From assembly GCA_965220185.1 (NCBI GenBank), contig OZ244807.1, positions 1,984,001-2,048,000 on the forward strand: 64,000 bases of DNA. Direction: 5' to 3'. The notes below the pieces were generated by a model. It worked only from the letters and a program-made list of their open reading frames with translations, did not search any database and was not told where the DNA came from. Made by a program: the position numbers and the translations under genes. This document shows, piece after piece, positions 58,115 to 64,000 of the stretch. The first letter of the stretch is position 1; the number at the start of each line of letters is the position of its first letter. The DNA comes from Azotimanducus sp965220185 (GTDB lineage Bacteria; Pseudomonadota; Gammaproteobacteria; Pseudomonadales; Azotimanducaceae).

Positions 58115-58138
58115 GGGCGGTCTGCGGGCCGCCCTTTT
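58115..58138 (+). terminator. Intrinsic terminator of the poly-C gene
   Basis: GGGCGG (58115-58120), an eight-base loop, CCGCCC and TTTT, 27 bases after the stop codon. Confidence 0.7.
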
Positions 58139-58144
58139 CCGGAC

Positions 58145-58259
58145 CAGCCCGGTGATTTTCAAGCTGACTCGCGATCGCCGACAGGGAATCGCCCGCCTTC
58201 AGGCGCTTCTTGATGTAGTATCTCTCCTCCGGGGTCAGGTGGGTGCAACTCTTTGCCAT
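58145..58259 (-). pseudogene. IS30-type transposase, N-terminal fragment
   Basis: MAKSCTHLTPEERYYIKKRL and KAGDSLSAIASQLENH match the helix-turn-helix start of IS30 transposases. Similarity ends after about 38 residues, at the end of the poly-C cassette, and no catalytic region follows. Confidence 0.65.
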
Positions 58260-58365
58260 AGCAAGCCTCCAATCGTGTCGCTGACCGGAGGATGCTGCCC
58301 CACCCGGCCATTGTTAACTTATAGAGCGTTGCGCTTGCAAGTTGAATCTAGGAATTGCGTTTTTG

Positions 58366-58456
58366 CGGAAGAGGCAGGAGTCGAACCCGCCAAGCGCGGG
58401 TAACGCGCCTCAACGGCTTTGAAGGCCGCGCGCCTCACCGGAGGCGTTGCTCTTCC
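58366..58456 (-). tRNA. selC: tRNA-Sec (TCA)
   Basis: 91 nt with the long variable arm of selenocysteine tRNA. The 5' end is GGAAGAG, pairing with CTCTTCC; CTCCGGTGAGG matches the selC D arm; the anticodon loop CTTCAAA holds TCA; T loop GTTCGACTC. CCA is not encoded. selD is 4 kb away on the same strand. Confidence 0.93.
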
Positions 58457-58607
58457 GAGGGCAAGTCTATCTCAAGAGCAACTGCTCGGCGGCATTCCGT
58501 CACAGGTCAAATGGTTGCAGGACTCGACCATGATTCCCACGCGTCGCGCACGCCATGGCTGCATTCCGATGTGATTGCCAGGGCAATGATGTCTTCGAAC
58601 AAAGCCA

Positions 58608-59729
58608 TCAGGTGACCGCAAGTCTGAGGCTCTTCACGAGCGCCCACACCTTCATACCAGAGACGAGCGCCAGTTCCTCAACCGCGGCTTGGGTCAACTT
58701 CGCTCGCACTTCAGTGCTCCGCAAGCGAATTCGCACGTCAACTTCACCGAGACAATCTGCGGGCTTCAATTCGATGATCTCGCCCGCAAGCACATTGCGG
58801 ATGCTGATGGCATCTGGACACCGGGTCGCCACCGCCACATCTCTTGCGCGAATCCGAAGCCGCGCTGTCGCGCCGACTTGCAAGTGCGCCGCGTGAGGGA
58901 TCGTCAGCACATCGCCACCAACATCCACACGGGTCACCTGCAGGCGCGTCTCATGATCCTTGATGCGACCTTCAACGAGCACGCCAGGATCATCAAAACT
59001 GCCGAGTAAGGCGAGGTCCAAATGGTTAAACACTTCCGGCACCGTGCCCTGCATCAAAATCTCGCCGCCCACAAGCACAAGAACCCGGTCCGCAATGTGC
59101 GCCACTTCGTCAATGTCGTGGCTTACATACAGCGTTGGGATATGAAATCGCGCCTGCGCACGATCAAGATACGGGAGAATTTCGGCCTTGCGGGCTTGAT
59201 CGAGTGCCGAAAGCGGCTCGTCAAGCAGCAGCAGCCTCGGCCTCGTAAGGAGCGTGCGCGCAAGCGCCACTCGCTGCCGCTCTCCGCCTGAAAGCTTTTC
59301 GACGTGCCGATTGAGCAGCGTCGCAAGATCGAGGATATCGATCAGTTCATCCGCATCAAAACTATCCGCAGCGCCTCGGCTCCGACGCTCAGCGAAGGCG
59401 AGGTTGCCAGCAACGTCCAAGTGCGAAAATAGACGCGCATCTTGAAACAGGAAGCCAACAGGTCTTGCGTGCGGCGGCGTGACAGTGCCTCGGCGACTCT
59501 CGAACCATGTCTCGGGACCAAGGCTGACGCAACCGGCATCTGGCGTTTCAAAACCTGCAATCACGCGCAGCAGACTGCTCTTGCCGCTGCCGCTCGGCCC
59601 GAACACTGCCGTCACGCCGACTGCCGAAACCGCCTCGTCTACCGACAAGGCGAAGTCGCCGACCTTGAGATCGATTTTCAGACGCAGAAGCTCAGCCGAC
59701 ACGGACAGCGCTCCGGCGATTGAAGGCAT
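58608..59729 (-). CDS. modC: Molybdate ABC transporter ATPase
   Basis: 373 residues. Walker A is VFGPSGSGKSSLLRVIAGF, signature LSGGERQRVALARTLL, Walker B LLLLDEPLSALD, switch His in LYVSHDIDEV. The C-terminal third is a TOBE/mop domain (LRIRARDVAVATRCPD). It overlaps modB by 38 bases. Provides molybdate for Mo enzymes such as formate dehydrogenase, which would also use selenocysteine; no such gene is in the window. Confidence 0.93.
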   Translation of the reverse strand: MPSIAGALSVSAELLRLKIDLKVGDFALSVDEAVSAVGVTAVFGPSGSGKSSLLRVIAGFETPDAGCVSLGPETWFESRRGTVTPPHARPVGFLFQDARLFSHLDVAGNLAFAERRSRGAADSFDADELIDILDLATLLNRHVEKLSGGERQRVALARTLLTRPRLLLLDEPLSALDQARKAEILPYLDRAQARFHIPTLYVSHDIDEVAHIADRVLVLVGGEILMQGTVPEVFNHLDLALLGSFDDPGVLVEGRIKDHETRLQVTRVDVGGDVLTIPHAAHLQVGATARLRIRARDVAVATRCPDAISIRNVLAGEIIELKPADCLGEVDVRIRLRSTEVRAKLTQAAVEELALVSGMKVWALVKSLRLAVT

Positions 59730-60363
59730 AGACGGTCACAAGCACGAGCAAGGAGAAAATCAGCAGGCCAGCGGACAGCATATGCGCATCGGCATATTGA
59801 AGCGTCTCCACATGTTCGTAGATGGCGATGGAAACCACCCGCGTCTCGCCCGGGATATTGCCACCGACCATCAGCACAACCCCAAACTCGCCGAGCGTGT
59901 GCGTGAAGGTCAGCACCGTCGCGGTGACAAAGCCGCGCGCCGACAGTGGCACGGCCACGCGGAAGAAGGCGTCGAGCGGCGACGCTCTGAGGCTCGCCGC
60001 CGCTTCCATGAAGCTTCGGCCATTCGCTTCGAACGCACTCGCGAGCGGCTGCACCATGAACGGCAGCGAATAGATGACCGAAGCAAGCACGAGACCGGCA
60101 AACGAGAATGTCAAGGTGTCGCCTGTGAGGTCAAGCCAGAAGCCGCCAAACGCAGACGCGGGGCTCAAGAGGATGAGAAGGTAGAAGCCGAGCACTGTGG
60201 GCGGCAGCACCAGCGGCAGCGCGGTCAACGCTTCAATCAGCGGACGAAACCTCGACCGCGTCTGCGACAGCCACCAGGCAACAGGCGTGCCGAGGACGAG
60301 CAGCAAAACAGTGGTGATCACGGCGAGCGCGACCGAGAGCCAGACGGGGGTTAAGTCAGGCAT
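59692..60363 (-). CDS. modB: Molybdate ABC transporter permease
   Basis: 223 residues with five to six membrane helices. LPLVLPPTVLGFYLLILLSP and EAAASLRASPLDAFFRVAVP (EAA loop) and FTHTLGEFGVVLMVGGNIPG are ModB signatures. Starts six bases after modA. Confidence 0.94.
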   Translation of the reverse strand: MPDLTPVWLSVALAVITTVLLLVLGTPVAWWLSQTRSRFRPLIEALTALPLVLPPTVLGFYLLILLSPASAFGGFWLDLTGDTLTFSFAGLVLASVIYSLPFMVQPLASAFEANGRSFMEAAASLRASPLDAFFRVAVPLSARGFVTATVLTFTHTLGEFGVVLMVGGNIPGETRVVSIAIYEHVETLQYADAHMLSAGLLIFSLLVLVTVYAFNRRSAVRVG

Positions 60364-60368
60364 GGCGA

Positions 60369-61109
60369 CTATTGATGCGTGTCGTAACCCATGGCTGCAA
60401 TTCTCTGCCTCGTGCCTTCGCTGCGCAAGAAGGAGAGAAAGCCCTTGGCTGCCGGATTGTTCCGAGCACGCACAAGCAACACGGCATCCTGGGAGATTGG
60501 TGCATGGAGCGCTGCGGGCACTTTCCAGAAACTTCCATCAAGCGCACCACCTTGGACCGCTGAGAGGGCGACGAGTCCGTACTCCGCGTTTCCTGACGCC
60601 ACAAAAGCGAGCGCCTGTCCAACGTTCTCGCCACGCACGAGCCGGTGTTCAATCAACGCCTCAAGTTCAAGCGCGCGCAGCACCTGTAGCGCAGCAACGC
60701 CATAGGGCGCGGTCTTTGGATTGGCGATGGCAAAGCGCCGAAATGAAGCTGACCTCAGCACCTCGGGACCAGTCTCATCAAGGGCGTTTCCGCTCATGAG
60801 CACAAGCCGACCCTGCGCATAGGTAAAGCGGGACCCCTCCACAGCATATCCCGATTCCTCGAGCAGCTGCGGTCGCGCTTGATCAGCTGCAAGGAACACA
60901 TCAAAAGGCGCGCCTTGGACGATCTGCGCGTAGAGCTTTCCAGTTGAGCCTGTGGCGATACGAAGCACATGTCCGCTCGTGCTTTCAAGTTCAGGAATCA
61001 ATGCGTTGAGCGCAGGCGCAAAATTGCTCGCCACGGCCACAAGCGCACCGTCTGCACGCAGCGCAGGCGAAGCGAGCAGCGCTAGCGCTAAAAGTGCCAT
61101 ACGGAGCAC
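60369..61109 (-). CDS. modA: Periplasmic molybdate-binding protein, cut off from its operon head by an IS
   Basis: About 246 residues. Signal peptide MALLALALLASPALRADG, then VAVASNFAPALNALIPELES, the ModA N-terminus with the oxyanion-binding Ser and Asn. GAPFDVFLAADQARPQLLEE and TAPYGVAALQVL follow. The start is the GTG at 61109 (VLRMALL), or the ATG at 61100. The GTG uses the last base of the CTAG duplicated by the IS5 copy. Before insertion TAGTG would have joined the selD stop to this start. The IS now separates modABC from upstream signals. Confidence 0.9.
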   Translation of the reverse strand: MLRMALLALALLASPALRADGALVAVASNFAPALNALIPELESTSGHVLRIATGSTGKLYAQIVQGAPFDVFLAADQARPQLLEESGYAVEGSRFTYAQGRLVLMSGNALDETGPEVLRSASFRRFAIANPKTAPYGVAALQVLRALELEALIEHRLVRGENVGQALAFVASGNAEYGLVALSAVQGGALDGSFWKVPAALHAPISQDAVLLVRARNNPAAKGFLSFLRSEGTRQRIAAMGYDTHQ

Positions 61110-61112
61110 TAG

Positions 61113-62419
61113 CAGCCTGTTGAAAAAGTCCTGTTGAAGGATAATAGCGGGGCGGACGGCAGAGGGCAAGAGGATGCGTGGCGAAGTGGACGGGCAGGTG
61201 TCGATGTTCAGCTATGTGGACATGGAGTCGAGGATAGGGGAGGCGCATCCGATACGGGCGGTGCGTCGGATAGTGGACGCGGCGCTTGCGGAGCTGGAGC
61301 CGGCGCTGTCGCGGATGTACGCGGAGCGTGGTCGTCCGTCGATACCGCCGGAGCATCTGCTGCGGGCGCTGCTGCTGCAGGTGCTGTACACGGTGCGTTC
61401 GGAGCGGCTGCTGATGGAGCGGCTCGACCACGACCTGCTGTTCCGGTGGTTCGTGGGGCTGGGTGCGGACGATCCGGTGTGGGACCACTCGACGTTCTCG
61501 AAGAACCGCGACCGGATGCTTGGGGAAGGGCTGGACGGGCTGCTGTTCGAGGCGGTGAGGAAGCGCGGCGAAGGGCGTCGGCTGCTGTCGCGCGACCACT
61601 TCAGCGTGGACGGGACGCTGATCGAGGCGTGCGCGTCGCTGAAGTCGTTCAGGCCGAAGGACGGGTCGGGGGCTGGCGGGGACGGGGCCGACTTCCACGG
61701 GGAGAGGCGGCGCAACGGGACGCACGCGTCGGCGACGGATCCGGAGTCGAGGCTGTACCGGAAGGGGCCCGGCAAGGAGGCGAGGCTGAGCTACATGGGT
61801 CACGTGCTGACGGAGAACCGGAACGGGCTGATCGTGGACACGGAGGTGACGGTGGCCGGAGGCCGTGAGGAATGGAAGGCGGGGCTGGCGATGCTGTCGC
61901 GGCGGCCCGGGAAGCGGAGGCGCACGGTGGGGGCGGACAAGGGGTACGACGTGTCGGACTTCGTGGGGCCGTGCCGGCAGATGAGGGTGACGCCGCATGT
62001 GGCGGCGAAGCGTTCCGGGGGCTGCGTGGACGGGCGCACCACGCGCCATGCGGGGTACGCGGTGAGCCAGCGGAAGCGCAAGCGGGTGGAGGAGCCGTTC
62101 GGATGGATGAAGACCTATGGATTGCTGCGCAAGCTGCGCCACCGGGGGCTGGCGAACGCCGCCTGGCAGTTCCGGCTGGCGGCCGCGGCCTACAACATCG
62201 TGAGGCTGGGGCGGCTGGAGGCGTGCGCATGACGGGGCGGGCGCCGGAAACGCCACGGGCGGGGTCTTGGACGGGCGGAACGGGCCTCCTACGGACAGTC
62301 GGAAGCCGGATCGCATGGATGGGGGCACGCCCGGCGGAGTCCTTCACCACCAAAGGCGGGCGCAATTTGTTCGGACACGCCGCCGAACTCCGCCAGAATC
62401 GCCCTTTTTCAACAGGCTG
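61113..62419 (+). mobile_element. IS5-type insertion sequence, copy 2
   Basis: 1,307 bp between CTAG duplicates (61109-61112 and 62420-62423), same ends as copy 1 at 12533-13839 but opposite orientation. It sits exactly at the selD/modA junction. Confidence 0.93.
61174..62232 (+). CDS. IS5 family transposase, copy 2
   Basis: Complete 352-residue DDE transposase whose translation matches that of copy 1 throughout. It is transcribed against selD and modABC. Confidence 0.93.
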   Translation: MRGEVDGQVSMFSYVDMESRIGEAHPIRAVRRIVDAALAELEPALSRMYAERGRPSIPPEHLLRALLLQVLYTVRSERLLMERLDHDLLFRWFVGLGADDPVWDHSTFSKNRDRMLGEGLDGLLFEAVRKRGEGRRLLSRDHFSVDGTLIEACASLKSFRPKDGSGAGGDGADFHGERRRNGTHASATDPESRLYRKGPGKEARLSYMGHVLTENRNGLIVDTEVTVAGGREEWKAGLAMLSRRPGKRRRTVGADKGYDVSDFVGPCRQMRVTPHVAAKRSGGCVDGRTTRHAGYAVSQRKRKRVEEPFGWMKTYGLLRKLRHRGLANAAWQFRLAAAAYNIVRLGRLEACA

Positions 62420-64000
62420 CTAGTTGATGGACTCGATGATTCGAACGCACGCACGCTTGTCCCCGGCCGCCGACTCACGAATGCGACCAATGATCGATGC
62501 CTCGGTGTATCCGGATGTGCGCAAGGCTGCAATCAGCGATTGTGCCTTTGCTTCCGCAATGCCAAACAGCATGCCGCCTGAGGTCTGGGGGTCCATCAAC
62601 AGGCGAAGCGCAGGGCTACTCGGTTCAATCCCGGACAGTTCAACTTCTTCAAGTGCCGCTTCATTGGCTTGTTGCAGACTACTCTCGACGCCTTCACGCA
62701 TCAGGTGGCAGGCGCCGTCGAGGGCTGGCACCTGATCAAGCCAGATTTCCGCGCTCTTATCCGAGGCGTTCAGCATCTCAAGCAGGTGCCCAAGCAGTCC
62801 AAAGCCTGTGACATCAGTGCAACTCTCGCCACCATGCTCGCGCAGCATGAGCGCCGCCCGGCCGTTCGACTGGTTCATGGACGCAAGCGCCGCTTCGAAG
62901 CAGCGCCCCGGTGTGCGCATACGCATTTCGCCGGCAAGCAAGACACCAACGCCAAGCGGTTTGGTCAGCACCAGGAGATCATTTGCTTCTAATCCAGATT
63001 TCACGAACGGCGCTGAACGCAGCTCACCAAACACTGTGCAGCCAAGCTGCGTCATGTCGCTCTCGGTTGAATGACCGCCGACTAGGTGGACACCCGACTC
63101 GCGGAACACATCGTTCGCACCTTTGAGTGCGAGAAATGCGTCTTCCTCCATCAGCCTCGGCGCCATCAGTTTGACGCTGAGGTTGACGAGGGCATAGCGC
63201 GGAAGCGCGCCCATGGCAAAGAGGTCGCTCAATCCGTGGTGCGCAGCGATGCGCCCAAAGAGGTAGGTGTCGCTGACCATCTGCGGGAAATGGTCAGTGG
63301 ATACGCAGAGGGTGTGTGTCCCTTTTTCTGTGTGTGTCCCAATTTGAATGATGGCGGCGTCTTCGCCGATGCCTTGCAGCACCTCAGTTTCAGGATGCAC
63401 ATCGAGGCGGCCGAGCACGCGGCTAATTAGATGAGCCGGGAGTTTTGATCCGCAGCCCGCGCAACGCATGGTCGTGTCTTCCGGCACGAGGGCATCGGCC
63501 TCGTCTGCCATCGGCGGCGGGATAAAACGCGCCATGAAGCGATGGTCGATACGTGCCTTGAGCCACGAGAGCGGCCTGCCCGCAGCAAACAACTTGCCCC
63601 GCGAAGCCACCGCCCGGCCTCGCGAGTTGCCGATGATCGCGAGCGCCTGCTTTTGCGCGCGGTAACGCTTGAGCGGCGCGCTTTGCGAGTAGCGCAGCAG
63701 GTTCTCGGCAAGCACAGGGCCAGCGCGCACCGCGTAGACGCCGGACTTCGGACGTGGCTGCCGTTCGAGCGCTGCGACATCGCCCGCGGCAAATACCCAT
63801 TGATGACTTAATGACTGGAGCCGGTCGTTGACCTTGACGAATCCCGATGCATCGACTTGAAGCCCACTATCTTGTGGATATCGAGGCGCTGCCACACCAG
63901 TTGTCCACAAGGCATGGTCGGCATGGATTTTCTCGCCAGACTCGCTGACGAGACAATTTGAAGCGACTTTTACAACTTGAAATCCTTTCAACATCGTCAC
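62420..64000 (-). CDS. selD: FAD oxidoreductase-SelD fusion (selenide, water dikinase), 5' end outside the window
   Basis: The frame is open at the window edge. The first 165 or so residues are the end of an NDH-2/SQR-like flavoprotein: HADHALWTTGVAAPRYPQDS and WVFAAGDVAALERQ. From MRCAGCGSKLPAHLISRVL the protein is SelD: the catalytic Cys and Lys of GCGxK are kept (GCGSK), GIGEDAAII and STDHFPQMVSDTYLFGRIAA bind ATP, and VGGHSTESDMTQLG and DVTGFGLLGHLLEML complete it. SelD makes selenophosphate. Its stop TAG is supplied by the CTAG target of the IS. Fusion of a flavoprotein to SelD is known in some bacteria and algae; the oxidoreductase may deliver reduced selenium. Confidence 0.93.
   Translation of the reverse strand: MTMLKGFQVVKVASNCLVSESGEKIHADHALWTTGVAAPRYPQDSGLQVDASGFVKVNDRLQSLSHQWVFAAGDVAALERQPRPKSGVYAVRAGPVLAENLLRYSQSAPLKRYRAQKQALAIIGNSRGRAVASRGKLFAAGRPLSWLKARIDHRFMARFIPPPMADEADALVPEDTTMRCAGCGSKLPAHLISRVLGRLDVHPETEVLQGIGEDAAIIQIGTHTEKGTHTLCVSTDHFPQMVSDTYLFGRIAAHHGLSDLFAMGALPRYALVNLSVKLMAPRLMEEDAFLALKGANDVFRESGVHLVGGHSTESDMTQLGCTVFGELRSAPFVKSGLEANDLLVLTKPLGVGVLLAGEMRMRTPGRCFEAALASMNQSNGRAALMLREHGGESCTDVTGFGLLGHLLEMLNASDKSAEIWLDQVPALDGACHLMREGVESSLQQANEAALEEVELSGIEPSSPALRLLMDPQTSGGMLFGIAEAKAQSLIAALRTSGYTEASIIGRIRESAAGDKRACVRIIESIN

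Noticed and set aside
1..64000. CRISPR arrays, retrons, diversity-generating retroelements, prophage structural genes.
   Set aside because: I saw no regularly spaced repeat arrays of CRISPR type, no reverse transcriptase motif and no phage head or tail genes.

Overview
The window looks like chromosomal DNA of a free-living or host-associated gammaproteobacterium, probably marine. The support is the core set YggX, Dtd, RlmB-RNase R, tRNA-Phe, ModABC, SelD/selC and PotFGHI with PuuA/PuuB-like enzymes, together with TonB receptors under FecI/FecR-type control. I cannot assign a genus. Core genes are interrupted by accessory DNA rich in restriction and toxin genes, IS elements, MITEs and TnpB elements.

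Layout. 1-6.2 kb: the end of a restriction helicase-nuclease gene, an embedded PIN toxin-like gene, a beta-class DNA methyltransferase and an ORC/Cdc6-like ATPase, all overlapping in one operon. 6.2-8 kb: a DUF4143 ATPase whose 3' end runs into a 65-bp palindrome, and an orphan ribbon-helix-helix gene. 8-12.1 kb: SDR, MFS and dienelactone-hydrolase genes, then an AbrB/PIN pair. 12.2-13.8 kb: a 267-bp MITE abutting an IS5-type element. 13.9-27.6 kb: putrescine uptake and gamma-glutamyl degradation genes (puuA-like, potFGHI, puuB-like), split by a mobile island (about 15.4-22.3 kb) with two small exported-protein genes, two TnpB elements and fragments, a second MITE and an AbiEii-like gene. 27.7-28.9 kb: a NYN nuclease gene preceded by a promoter, a structured RNA and a terminator, with a divergent small gene. 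29-37.6 kb: housekeeping and envelope genes. 37.6-38.9 kb: an intact TnpB element. 39-57 kb: a sigma/anti-sigma-controlled catabolic region with two closely related TonB receptors, two MFS transporters, SDRs, amidohydrolase, acyl-CoA ligase, alcohol dehydrogenase and enoyl-CoA hydratase. 57.2-58.3 kb: another small exported-protein gene between IS remnants. 58.4-64 kb: selC (tRNA-Sec), modCBA and an oxidoreductase-SelD fusion, with a second identical-length IS5 copy inserted exactly between selD and modA.

Two things stand out. First, four long homopolymer tracts (C14-C19 on the coding strand) each sit at the 5' end of a gene for an exported protein: three small secreted proteins of unknown function and one of the two TonB receptors. 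In three cases the order is Shine-Dalgarno, ATG, short leader, poly-C, signal peptide. Two are in frame as sequenced, one is out of frame, and one has lost its start region to a TnpB fragment. This looks like a translational phase-variation set acting on the exported proteome, with cassette-like mosaicism. Second, the NYN nuclease locus (promoter, about 85-nt extended hairpin RNA, intrinsic terminator, nuclease gene) has the architecture of a type III toxin-antitoxin system, but with a nuclease fold I do not know in that class.
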